Origin: Chamaecyparis obtusa | Taxonomy: Eukaryota > Streptophyta > Pinopsida > Cupressales > Cupressaceae | NCBI GenBank assembly: GCA_027943335.1 | Contig: BSBK01001294.1 | Coordinates: 310,001-374,000 of the forward strand | Direction of reading: 5' to 3' | Length of the DNA: 64,000 nt | Part shown: in pieces, positions 44,601-56,107 of the stretch | Layout of the letters: every line of letters starts with the position of its first letter | How positions within the stretch are numbered: position 1 is the stretch's first letter | Made by a program: the position numbers and the translations under genes | The notes under the pieces: model-generated | What the model saw: only the letters and a program-made list of their open reading frames with translations | What the model was told of the DNA's origin: nothing | Database searches by the model: none

Positions 44601-45960
44601 TTTTCTTGTAGGATAAAACTTAGCAAAGGTATGGGCTTGATTCTTAGTTTAATGGGATTCCAAGTTTGCAAGAAAGCCTAATTGATGAGGATTGGATAAG
44701 ATCCTCCTTCTTCTTTGAACTCCAAAAGATTGAGGTGAGTATTGCCTATGATGGAGTTACTATATCTGAAGTAAGCTTTTAATAGTGGATTATATTCTTC
44801 ATTGCTATGCTGTGTCTTAAGTTAACTTAATAAAATACTATCACTTTGTAGATAGCCCAAATTATCCTAATACAGAGTACCACAATGGAAACTACAAATG
44901 TTACAGCATAAAATAGTGGTATAAGGATATTCATCCTTCTTCCTTTTCTGAGCTAAACTCAAGGAGGGTTAACCTCTAATTCTTTCTTTAAGGAATCACT
45001 AAATGTGAACTTATACCACTTGGATATAGCTCTAGTAGAACATCAACAAAATTCTTAAAAAATAAAGTCTTGGTAGTAAGATGAAATTCTGATTTTTATA
45101 AGGATTGAAAAGATAATACTTAAAAGAAAACACACTCAAAACCAGTGCCTAAATCCAAAGGGCAAAGATTCCTAAATGAAAATCCATAAGGTTCTCTAAG
45201 AAAATATAACAGTATGCCTTACATACAATCTACAATTTGAATAAGATGCCTTACAAATTTACTTTGTCAACCCACTATTATTATTATCAATATCCCTACA
45301 GATATATTTACTCCCTGAAATTAATGACAAGGATTTTAATCCTCTCCTTGAGAGAAACTTATGATCAATTACAGTAGTTGCCTAACAACCAGTATATTTT
45401 AGATGCCTTACATATAAAACATACAAGAGTAAACATAAAAACAAAGAGATAATAATAATAGGAGATAAAAATTGCAGTATATTTATATAATAGAAGACTT
45501 GCAATTTACATAAGAAAACTCATGCTCAGAAATTTAGACACAAAATTCAAAAGTTTGTTCTATAGCAATTGTAATTTTTTTTCTATTATCTTCCATCTAG
45601 CCTCCTCAAAAATGAGGTTACAACTCTATTTATATCTTGTCTTCAACCATCTTAGAATTCCCTCATTAATAAAAATGAAACAAGCTTCAGATGGTTCAAA
45701 ACCCTAACCCTAAGAGCATAAGAGACAAAGCATAAAAAAATAAATACAACAAGCCCTTAGGTGATCGAAAGACAAAAATTTCTTGGATTGTTCTACATCT
45801 TGGATTGCTTGATAACTGACACCTTTGTCTGTAAGTATTCATGATAGCTTCTTGAGTTTTAATGAGATATGGTGACCACCATCCAACTAATTTACACCAT
45901 TCTTAAATGATAGCTTATCATCCCTGTGCTCTAAGATTAGGTGTCTGGTCCTCTAGGTGT
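44601..45960. other. A/T-rich non-coding stretch
   Basis: No supportable gene. It separates the truncated RT of element E from the end of H, which is on the other strand. It is A/T-rich with many 'cctta'/'taaga' words. On the minus strand it would be the 3' flank of H; no purine tract or LTR end was recognised. Confidence 0.4.
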
Positions 45961-45964
45961 CCTT

Positions 45965-48900
45965 TCTACTCATCATCCAAGATATCAAAGTCAACTGCAG
46001 AAGATTTGATCTTCTTGGGCTTTGTGAGCTCATCCCATGTAGCAACCTCTTCCTCTATCGGCCATTTATAGTTTTGAGTGTGTTGTAGTTGTGCCTTCTG
46101 TCACTCCCACCTAGCATCTATTAGGGCTTTGACATCTGTAACAAATTTAATCAACTCCATTTCTTCTTTTATGGATTCATGTAGGGTCTTGTTGAACCTT
46201 TCCATGTCTACTTCATTATTCTCACCTAAAAATGCCTCTTTCCTAGGCAGGATAAGATCAAAATCTGATCTTCATTGATCAAGGCTCTTAATGGCACCCT
46301 CTGCATCTTTAATGGGAGGTATAAACTTATTTGAATCTGAACTCAGTAGAGCTATCTTAGCTTCTATCTAATTTTCTTTGCATTTAAAAAGTGGCAATAC
46401 AGCTTTAACTCTATTAATCTCCTCTCCCACTTGCAGGATTGTCTCCGGTATATCATTCCTTAATGACTGAACCACTGCCAATCTCTCAAAAAGTGGTGAT
46501 CTGACAGACCAAGTTGCATAATATCCGCTCAAAATTTCTACATAATTATCAACCTCTACTTGTAACTCTGGCAACTTGCTACAAGCATTAAAAACAAGAT
46601 CAGATTTATCCTTAATAATATTAATTCTATGCTGCAAAATTTTTAATAAGGCTTGTAAGATAGCCTCATTCTTCTCTACATTTATCTTTTCTAATTCTAC
46701 AACTTCTTCTTCTATCATCACGTGTGCTTCAACTTTTTTTGTTTGCTTAGGAGGTGTAGGGGCTTCTACAGGAGTATTTATAACTTGAAGCTCTAAGTCT
46801 TCTAGAGACTTTTCTAATGCCTTCTCCCTTATTATCCAGAGGTCTTTGTCCTTTAGCAATGCACTATAATCCTCTAAAAGGGAGCCATACCTTTCTGAAA
46901 GTTGCCTTGTTTTATTTTCATTTAATTTGGCAAACTGGGTTAAAACTTTAGAAATTTCAAGGTCCTCTGTGTTGTGGATAGACCACACAATTTTATCTCC
47001 CTCCATCTTCTCTTTTACATTCAAAATTAAAGGTTTCTTGTCTTTGGGATAAAGAATCGACAAGGCCAAAGCCTAATTTCTTGGGCTATAACCAAAGCCT
47101 CTAATGATATCCCCTACTTGGGTTTCAGAAGACAAAGATATGTCTTCTTGCCTTTTGATCTGATCAATGATGAAGTCTTAATATAAGTTCCACCCAGGCA
47201 CAAGTAGCATATTGCTTTTCTTCACAAATTTCCTAGCCTCATTTGGGGTTAGATTTTTAGCTTCAAGGTCATACTCTCTTAGCTATTGTATTGCCTCTTC
47301 TAGCACTTGACTCTCTTTAGTTATTTGTACACTAGATGCAACTTGTTGTTGTTTGTGCCAAATCAAGAAGCTCTTGAATTCTTCTGATTCTATGAAACTA
47401 TCATCCTTCAAGAAGGCATCTTGTTTAATTATCCTCTCATCTTGGCATAGAGACAAGGGCAATTCAACATCCTCAGTCTCAAGCTTTTGTTTTGTTTTTT
47501 CTTCTCTTATTGTCTTCCTTAACTTGTGATGATGGACACTAGTCCCAGGGAAAAGGGCTCCTACTCTATCAATTTTCTTCACCTGGGAAGAGTCACCAAC
47601 CAACAACCTTTGCTTCTTTGGAGGTGGCTCATTGGTATCTTGAGAACTATGAAGTTTCACAAGATCAACAATATTTTCTTTATCCTGGTGCCTCTCTGCC
47701 ATTATTGATTATAAGGGGGGAACACTATGCACAGAAAAACCACCATCACTATCCTCATCACACTCAGAATCAGAATATAATTTCTGTTTCTTTTCTGTTT
47801 CATCAATCTGATCCTCAAATGTTCTCATCAAAGTATTAAATTGAGACATCATTTGTTCAAGCCTTTGAAGATAAGGCAATTCAGGGAAGAAACCACTAAA
47901 TGCCAATCCCTTTTTTCTCAACTTCCTCTTTGTTGCATATAATTCATTTATCTAGGAGGTTCTCCTTGCAGCTTCATCCTCCTCAATTATATTTCTTATC
48001 ACATCTTGCTCAGGGAGCTCCTTTGAAGGGAATAGTGGGCATGTAGTACTTCCTGACAGTAGCCATAAATCCCTATGTATCCACATACCTATGGGAAGCA
48101 ACATGCATTCTGAACTGTCCAAACCATTCATCAACTTTGCTTAAGGCATTCTTGCCTATTGTAATACTATGCACTCTAAAGTGCCTTGGAGTAATAGTCC
48201 CCTTCCTGTCTGAAGCCAAATGCTCCCTATCAGTCAACATCAGTTGCCAAATAAATTCTAGAAATGGCACCCTTGGTGGAACAAAGAATGGTAATATGTG
48301 AGGAGGCTGGGGGCATCCATACACTCTAATTAAAGTGTATGTCTCATGATAGTATATATCACCCCAATTATGGCCCTTATCCCATTTATCAAAAAACTAT
48401 TTGGGTCTCACCAGCTGCAACACCTTGGTAGACAACCTTGACACCTCAATGCCCATATAGAGGAGGATAGGCTGAAATATCCAATTCTCAAACATACAAA
48501 AATCACTCCTTGAAGTAGAAGGACTCCAAGCCCTTATCCAGAATTGCACTGGATTCTGCTGCCCTCTAAACATCATTTGTGGCTCCTGGCGATCCATGTT
48601 CATAATGTTGTAGTTGAAATATAAAATCAAATGCATTAATAGAGAATAATGCATGAATCAGGGTGCAGGACTAGATGGAAATGCTTTCAAAGCCTGCAAA
48701 CCCTCATGCATTTTGTTGATCACAAACCCTATGTAATCATAGCCCTTTGTCACATGAAGTCTTTGGGAATCTAACACTATCATCAAAAATTCTGGAGTGA
48801 TTCTTTCTCCACCATCAATTCCTAACACTTGACATAATCTGTATGCAATGTACTTTATGTAAAATTTTAAATCTTTGAAATAATATGGATTAGACCCAGC

Positions 48901-49412
48901 TATAGGTGCAATGCATTTCCTACTCTCCCGAGTAATATGAGTTTGAACCTCCCTTGTAACCACAATAGTTTCTCTAGTATATCTATTGGCTAAGGCATGT
49001 AAATTGATTTCGGTGGCCATAGGGACCTAAATACCAAAAGCCCTCATGAATGAACTTCTATCAAGGCTAACCAAAGGGGACCCATCTTCTTTTTGAATTG
49101 TTCGGGATAAAGGATCATAGTTGTGAGCCAAAACAATCAGGAGATGTATGTCTAAAAATACTTTTGGGACTATCAATTTTGCCAACCCTAAAGTCCAAGG
49201 GTTTGAAACAGGGACTAGAATCTTGACATTTTGATAAAAATACTTGAAAAGGCACATTCTAGTGACATATGGCATCCTAGCATCTCTACACTGAGCCAAT
49301 TCATCAATAAAACATTCATCACTAACCTTTTTGTTTTGTGATGAGCCCGACAACAAGGTGAGGAATTCATCTGAGAAGCTCTCCTTAGCCTTCTCCTTAG
49401 GGCCCTTGCTAG
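45965..49412 (-). pseudogene. H: long unrecognised protein with charged coiled-coil tail
   Basis: About 1,150 codons on the minus strand, cut at the N-terminus by the LTR of element D. The N-terminal half is hydrophobic-patterned and globular ('MPYVTRMCLFKYFYQNVKIL', 'FKDLKFYIKYIAYRLCQVLG', 'FVPPRVPFLEFIWQLML'), with a segment 'FMHYSLLMHLILYF' that faintly resembles the plant transposon-type domain of element F ORF2. The middle is acidic; the C-terminal third (47,069-46,000) is a charged helical region. Stops lie at 49,027, 48,658, 48,397, 48,073, 47,283, 46,368 and 46,255. No polymerase, protease or zinc motif was seen. It could be the ORF of a non-autonomous element or an old host gene copy. 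Confidence 0.5.
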
Positions 49413-50375
49413 TGTAATACCTAAAATATAGTGTTAAGGAATGCAAAGTAAGCTAAACATTCAACAAAACAAATGTGATAAGAACCTATGATTAGACCTA
49501 CAAAATGAAGACAAAGACACTCAAAAGCAATAAAAACCTTCAAGCAAACCTTCAATATGTAGAAGATTTGTCCATAGGATGGAATGTGTGCTTAATGATC
49601 TATGCTTCAAGCTTCAATAGAGAAAATGATATGATAACTTTGCTTCAATAGTGGATGAAAATGAAGGAGGAGGGCTTATCTTTTATAGAAAGATGGGTGA
49701 AATGAACGGTCAGGATTAACGGGCAAAAGAGGAGTGAGCAATGGTGGAGATGCATGTAAGGGAGAGCACGTGGATTATGCTTTCTCAAATGCATCGTCAC
49801 AATGGTGGAGGGTGAGAGGAGAGGCACCTTTGCAAGGTGTGAGAGGGGACAAGTATGTAAGAGGTGTAAGAGGCTTTCAATTTCTTATTGGAGGATGTGG
49901 AGGTGATGTCATAAGGGGGTTGACTTTGTGGTGGATTAGCATTCTTTAATCTTGGATTATGATTGTGCACATGCTTAGGAGGTGATTAGGCTTGGTAAGT
50001 GGAGGATTAGGGAGATGTGATGGAGGAGAGAGAATGAGTGGAGGATTAAATTAGCTAAGCATGGATTATTAGCTAATAGGGGAGAATTAGAATTAAATAT
50101 TTTATTTAATTTCAAGTGGGAGGAAAAGGGGATTTATGAATTAATTTATTTAGATAAATGTATCCATTTAAATTAATAGAAGAATAAGGATTTAATTAAT
50201 TATCAGACTATAGGTTTGTCATTTTGATAATTAATTGGGCTATAGTTAATGAATTAAATTAATTAACTAGGGGATGACATAAATTAATTAAAGAAATAAT
50301 ATTTAATTAACAAGATGTCTTAGGAAAAGAATAAATATGATTACTAAATTATGTAATCAAATTAAGGTGTCTACA
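49413..50375 (-). repeat. Element D 3' LTR (963 bp)
   Basis: On the element strand it starts TGTAGACACC and ends GGTATTACA. A purine tract adjoins its start. It follows directly on the H reading frame without a primer site in between, so it marks D's insertion point in H. The LTR contains many TTAAT words and shares its first-base pattern with the element C LTR and solo LTR J. Confidence 0.75.
49677..49690 (-). promoter_or_regulatory. TATA box of element D LTR
   Basis: The minus strand reads TCTATAAAAGATAAG about 690 bases into the LTR, followed by a C/T-rich stretch. It resembles the box of the element C LTR. Confidence 0.6.
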
Positions 50376-50390
50376 TTTTTCCCCTCTTCG
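50376..50390 (-). other. Element D polypurine tract
   Basis: The minus strand reads CGAAGAGGGGAAAAA directly before the LTR start TGTAGACACC. Confidence 0.75.
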
Positions 50391-50420
50391 ACGTAGTGTT
50401 AAAATAACACTACTTCGAAG
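50386..50420 (-). other. Hairpin overlapping the element D purine tract
   Basis: A 16-base stem with an AAA loop: left arm CTTCGACGTAGTGTTA, right arm TAACACTACTTCGAAG (plus strand), one mismatch. It lies in the same position as the hairpin of element C. Confidence 0.75.
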
Positions 50421-50958
50421 ATGTTTTTAACAATAAGTAGACAACACAAAGAATGGACTAGGTAATAGAGTTTCCCTAGTTATGAGTCAGGATGTGGCTG
50501 GATGATGCCCCCTCGAGAGGATGATGGGGAAAGAAAAAAGGGGCCCAGGTGGCAGCTCGAAAGGGAAAAGGGGTGAAAGAAAGGAAGAGTGCTATAGGCT
50601 AAGGAGGTGCATGAACGAAGGAAAGAAGGGTCACAAAGGCCATGAGGAATGAAGATGGGAAGGATGGGAAGAAATGGGAGGCATCAGGGCACCCAGGAGT
50701 GAAAACAGGGGTCTAGGGAGGCTTATGTAAGGGCCAGAGGGGTCAAAATCAATTCATTTGCACACTGAGAGCTTAGAAATCATGACTGCAGAGCTCTGAT
50801 ATGCGAGGACAAGATGGCATAGTGAGGGTGACTGACACACCAGATGGACATTGTGAGACATGTGGCATGGAGTGGAGGGCCTGACAGGTAGGATTGAAAA
50901 ACTAAACTTTTCATTGTGTTTTTAGAAAATTTATGGCATGTTTTAGCTTAGAAAAGTG

Positions 50959-51358
50959 CATTCCCATGGAGTGCGTGCCTGGTGGGAACGCTCTTGTCCT
51001 AGCGAGAATGCATTCCTGTAAAAGATGGGTGGGGTCCAAAATCTGGGGGGGTTAAGTGCTTTTTGCGGGATCGCAAAAATCTTGGGAGGGGTTGCAAGAC
51101 CGTGGTCTGGCAAGAATATCTTGTGGGATCGCGTTCTCGTGAGCTGGTAGCGGGGTGCCAAAAAAATGGCATTCCCATGGGGGGAAGGGAAAAAGGATAA
51201 GCGGCGTGGGAATGCGTTCCTATGGCTCTAGGGGTTTGGTGGGAATGAGGGAAGGGTTGCCTCTGTGGGAATGCAGGGACAAAGAGCTCTATGGGAATGT
51301 GGGGAGAAAAATCTTTGTGGGAATGCGGGGAAAAGAAACTCCATGGGAATGCGGGGAG
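50959..51358 (+). repeat. Degenerate GGGAATGCG array in element D
   Basis: About twelve copies of GGGAATGCG or variants (GGGATCGCG, GGGAACGC), some in inverted form (GCATTCCC). The last four (51,239-51,355) are spaced 26-30 bases apart. It lies between purine tract and antisense ORF, the position occupied by the GTCACCT array in element C. Confidence 0.65.
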
Positions 51359-51469
51359 AAAACTATTTAGGCTTAATGCTAGAGAAAAAAAATGACATGT
51401 TGACTTGGCTTGGATGGAGTGGTCGGTGGATCAACTAAATAGTCAAGAGGGATAGACAACAATGATAAT

Positions 51470-53653
51470 TATCTCAGAGTAGTTCATGGTGGTGGACTGG
51501 GCTTGGGATATCTGGGGTGGATGCTGCACAGACAGACGTACATGGCACTGGTGACAGCACTATGTGAGTGCTGACATTTGGAGATGGGGACATTTCATGT
51601 GCCCACTGGGGAGATGACGGTGACCTTGGAGGATGTATATCACATCTTCCAGTTACCGGTGCGAGGGGTACCAGTGGTAGCAGGTGTGTACACATAGGCG
51701 CAAGCAGTGGCCCCACTACTAGGGCCAGGAGTAGTGCCGATCTTGGCACATGGGCAGCTAACATTAGCACAGCATGCCACAATAGCACCAGTGGGACGAT
51801 GGGTCCATTACTATGTTTTGGGATTAGTGTTAGGGTATCTCTCCCTAGACACAGGTGGGAGGAGTGTCACACTATTGTTGATTCCAACGATTGTGTAGAT
51901 TGTGGACGCAGGGGTACCTGCAGCATGGGGTATAGTGATGTTGGTGGAGATGTACAATGACCTTCATTAGATAGTCTATCATGGAGCGGAGATGATGGGG
52001 AGGAGCTTTGGATTTTCTTCCCTCTTACAGGTTTGGGCTTGGGAGCACATAGTAGTGCTATGGTTTGTAGGCCAAGTGGATAGACAGGTGAAGGACCCTG
52101 CAACATATAGTTGGGGAGACCTAGTGACATATCATGAGGTGAGGGATACTAACTTCTGGTGGGAGACGCTAGATGAGATTAGGGATGGGATCACATGGAA
52201 TCCATACCTTGGACAGGTGCCATGGGCTGAGGATGCACAGAGCTTCCATACACTGTGATTCCCACACACCTTACAGGGTGATGGGATTATATCATGGAGC
52301 AGTACAGGATGAACAGGACATCCTGATAGTTTGGATTTAGGTAGGATGTGCCAGATGAGAAGCGATGGTACTAGCGGGTCACCCACAAGAGGATATCCAA
52401 GTTTGGGCCATTGATGGATAGGGGAGGGTTGCTGGCTTCCTATCAGATCATGCAACCATTTGTTTGGGATTGGGCTAGAGGGGTGGCAGATCCAGGGACC
52501 ACACCAATGTACGATGCCTGGTTCCAGCCACCTAGGGCAGTGGGTAGATCTAGACTACTAGATGGTGAGGGAGGGGAACTAGCCATATATCAGGGCTGAA
52601 GAGGAGGGGGGAGAGGAGGAGGGGGAGATAGGGTGAGGATTGGAGGGAGGGACAAAGGAGGGAGAGGAGGAGATGGGGATGGGGATGGATACGGGATGGA
52701 TGTGGATGGGGGGGAGGGGATGGGCTACAGATACCAGCAGGTCCACCACCACTAGGATCATCACCATAGGTAGGGCCACCACCATCGGTAAGATCTAGAT
52801 CATCTAGGGGTGGGGGGATGATGCAGCAACACGTCTAGCCTCACTGCAGGCCACACATGATACCATGACATAGATGCTCTGAGACACCTAGGTGGAGCGA
52901 GATGCTTTGCGAGTAGAGAGGGATGGGCTACTAGGGGAGAGGCATGGGTTGAGGATAGAGAGGGATAGCCTGATTGTGTGCTTAGCGTAATCCATATAGG
53001 AGGGACTGATGACTTAGTAGGAGAGGGACCAGCTGAGGAGGGAGATGGTGGCCCTAATTGCTGAGAGGGATGGTCTATGGGTGGAGAGGGATGGCTTGTG
53101 GTCAGAGTGAGACCGACTATTAGGAGACATGGATACCACCACATGAGGATCCCATGAGCGATCAGGAGAGGTATCTCACCTGTAGCGACAACTGGTTTGA
53201 TTGGGGGAGAAGATTGGCTTCTATCGGGGGTTATACCTTGCAACTGTGCCACCTGAGGGAGAACAACATTACAGGGAGCCAAGCCGATCATTAATGACAT
53301 GCTTGAGTGGTAGCAAGAGGATAGGGTCTAGTGGGAGTCACTGATCAGGGACTAGTGGGAGCCATAGGGTAGGCAAGAGGAGCCGTCGGTCAGGCTACAA
53401 ATAGAGTCAGCATCACTCAGCGGGTGGTTCGATACAGATGGAGGAGGAAGAGAGATCAGATGTAGGGGTAGAGATGGACATGGATACAGGGGCTATTCAA
53501 ATATCTTGAGTGGTGCACATGATAGATATACAAGACATAGGTATACAGGGTATAGTGAGCCAGCCACCCATCCTACAGGTACCGCCAGAGGTAGACCCAC
53601 TAGTTAGAGATTTTGATATGCAGCCTCCCTCAGGAGAGGGAGATAGGCAGTGA
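51470..53653 (+). pseudogene. Antisense ORF of element D: PMD protein with coiled-coil tail
   Basis: On the plus strand, opposite to D's pol. 'MALVTALCEC' and 'FHVPTGEMTVTLEDVYHIF' give the PMD entry motif. 'GRWVHYYVLGLVLGYLSLD', 'SSLLQVWAWEHIVVLWF' and 'WNPYLGQVPWAED' continue the domain to about 52,260. After frameshifts the tail is Gly/Asp-rich and then has repeated 'ERDGLxxERD' segments (about 52,870-53,110), which would form a coiled coil. It ends '...SGEGDRQ' at a TGA at 53,651. Several stops and at least one frameshift are present. It is the counterpart of the antisense ORF in element C. Confidence 0.75.
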
Positions 53654-55777
53654 TATGCTGTAGTTTTGATTGTATATGATTCATTTATTGGTGGAGGGCA
53701 TAGTCTTGATTGTATATTCATATCTGTACTATTGGTATTATCATGGAGTCAGACATACATTTATTGTTTCATGCTTTTGGGTTGGGACATGTACCTTATT
53801 TTTGTTCGATGATTTTTTTGATATATATATGATGAGCTGGGTGGGATATGATGTGTTATGGATGAATGTATGGATTCTTATGATGTACTAACATGGATGA
53901 TGTAGGATGTGATGTGATTTCTATATGCTGTGAGACTGACATGTGTGTGATGTAGAATGTGATTTCTATATGAAATGCATTATGAAATGTTTATATGAGA
54001 TGTAGGTGCTGACAATTTGTGGATGCAAGATGTGATGTAAATGCTTTTGTTATGCGATGCATGTATATTATGATGAAATACATATGTGTATGGATATGTA
54101 ACATGTGTTAACAATGCAAGATAATTAAATGAACCTAATGAATCTAAGATAACTTAATAAGAAATGGACCTAAAATGAACTCTTAACTATGCAAGATGAA
54201 AATGAACCTAAATGATACGAAATGAGATGGTAAATGGGGTGAATGCACCTAAAATGAACCCTAACAATGCAAGATTAAAATGAATCAAATGAGATGAATG
54301 TACCTAAGAATGAATCCTAACAATGCAAGATTAAAAGGAATCTAAATGAGATGAATGCACATAGGAATGAATCCTAACAATGCAAGATTTAAAATGAATC
54401 TAACATGATATGAATGAATGAGATGATGTGAACTAAAGTGAATCCACCCTAACAATGCAAGATTAAAATGAACCTAACATGATATGAATGAAAATATGAT
54501 GTGAAACTAAAGTGAAAGCACCCTAACAATGCAAGATAATGAATGAATGTAGGATGAGATGACAAAGTGCAACCGAGGGTAGGAGTGGGAAATGAAATGC
54601 ATGCATGAATGTAGATGAGAGTGTGAGGGTGAGGGTATATGGAATGGTCACAACATATCACTACCTAATTGTACCCTTGTTGAGAGAGAGAGGGGACAAC
54701 AGTTGAAGGGGGATATATGCACAATCACAATCCAAAGGTCAAGAACGCAAGAGGGATGTGAGAGAGAAGCTCTTGGGGGGGGGAGTTTTCTATTTGGGAT
54801 GATGCTCTGATATTGGATAGGGATGATGGGAGCTTTGTTCAGATGTTTTGATAGGGTGAAGGATGTTTCATGAAGCTTGAGTGTGGGATGTTCCGAGGGA
54901 ACACCACCATGTAGTTTTGAGCACTTATTTTGATATAGCAATAGAAGAGATGAACCACAGTTACTAGGAACGTGAGGTCATGTCATGAGCATTGCATAGG
55001 ACTAATGTAAAAAAGACATGCAAGGATTTCCCCAGCAGCACACATGCATCCTAAAGGAGACATGGTGGGAACGATGTGAGGGAACCCATAGACAAACAAC
55101 ATTTTCCAAGTGCACCAAGTAACCCAAAACATCACAAGTGGAACGTGCAAGGGTTATGTCTGACTGACTCACAGGAAGAAGCCAAAAGATTTCCAAAGAT
55201 CGTGCCCCAGAATACCACATCCTATTGTGACACACCATGATATAAAGGATTGTGGCGGCCTTAATGGGAGTAGTCAACTGAGATCACAAAATCAACTGAA
55301 AAGATAGAACAAGCAAACTGAAATTAATGCGATAAGACCAAAAGATGTCCTTTGCCAAAAGAGATCGACTGACTGTGGATGTTGAGATTAGGTCAGACAT
55401 GGAGGAAGGATGCATCCTACAAGGACCTGGTTGATGGGTATTGACTGCATTGGGAATATTGCTGGACAAATGAACAACTTTTAGAGAATCATAGTGATGC
55501 AAGATACTTGCTAAGGGAACATTGCTAATAATTGAGATCATTCGGGTCATGTGCTTTGTGAGAAAAAGGTAGTGCTAAGATGGTATGTACAAGATAGGGA
55601 CACTATATATAGTGAATATGTACAACATTGCAGGAAATGGGATAGCGAAAACTTATGTGCTGGCGTAATGGGGATGACACCTTGGGAACAAGGGATGGGT
55701 GAGTCAGAAATGAAAAGTGGCGAATGGATGGGGGGGGGATGGGATTTTGATAGATAATGATACAGTCCACTATGTAT
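53654..55777. other. Non-coding stretch between antisense ORF and post-integrase repeats of element D
   Basis: Contains the ATGCAAGA tandem block (separate entry) and, after 54,560, unremarkable sequence with no supportable gene on either strand. A G-run at 54,777 and one at 55,730 are simple homopolymers. Confidence 0.5.
54108..54545. repeat. Seven-copy tandem repeat with core AACAATGCAAGA
   Basis: Core positions near 54,110, 54,187, 54,263, 54,320, 54,376, 54,450 and 54,522; unit 56-77 bases, with the core followed by 'ttaaaatgaa.c' and A/G-rich sequence. The copies are diverged in length. Element C has only scattered ATGCA words in the same place. Confidence 0.8.
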
Positions 55778-55922
55778 GGTGCTTGTTTACCAGGTTTTCA
55801 CCAACATACTTGCCCAAGGCACTTGAATTACCAAGTTTTCACCATTGGATGGTATTTTTCTCTTTACTCTTTTCCATTTTTTTGATTCATCAAGGTGCCT
55901 GTTTACCAAGTTTTCACTAGGA
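55778..55922 (-). repeat. Element D post-integrase GGTGCC/GGTTTTCACC repeats
   Basis: Two full copies on the plus strand (55,778-55,803 and 55,893-55,918) and one partial copy near 55,820-55,846 ('ggcacttgaattacc' then 'aagttttcacc'). Same motif as in A and C. Confidence 0.8.
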
Positions 55923-55935
55923 TGATGATTTTTTT

Positions 55936-56106
55936 TAGGACATTTTATAATTTTTAGGATTTTTTCAGGATCATATTTGATTTTTAGGATTTTTTTTCCA
56001 GGATCATATTTGATTTTTAGGATTTTTTCAGGATCATATTTGATTTTTTAGGATTTTTTTCAGGATCATATTTGATTTTTAGAATTTTTTTCAGGATCAT
56101 ATTTGA
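55936..56106 (-). repeat. Five-copy ~35-bp tandem repeat next to integrase end
   Basis: Five copies of 'caggatcatatttga' separated by 'tttttaggattttttt', ending at the last codons of integrase. Element C has one copy and A has related A-rich words, so this is a local expansion in D. Confidence 0.85.
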
Positions 56107-56107
56107 T

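Noticed and set aside
45522..46278. Plus-strand frames near the end of H
   Set aside because: 45,522-45,707 is A/T-rich chance sequence; 46,078-46,278 mirrors the minus-strand continuation of H.
51155..51370. Plus-strand frame in the GGGAATGCG array
   Set aside because: The repeat length is not a constant multiple of three and the peptide repeats ('WECG') are a by-product of the DNA words.
51474..53721. Several long minus-strand frames under the antisense PMD ORF of D (Pro/Ser/His-rich)
   Set aside because: Mirror frames of a G/C-rich coding strand; PMD motifs are clear only on the plus strand.
55725..55740. G-run as polypurine tract of D
   Set aside because: Wrong strand for element D, and no LTR follows; the tract at 50,376 adjoins a proper LTR.
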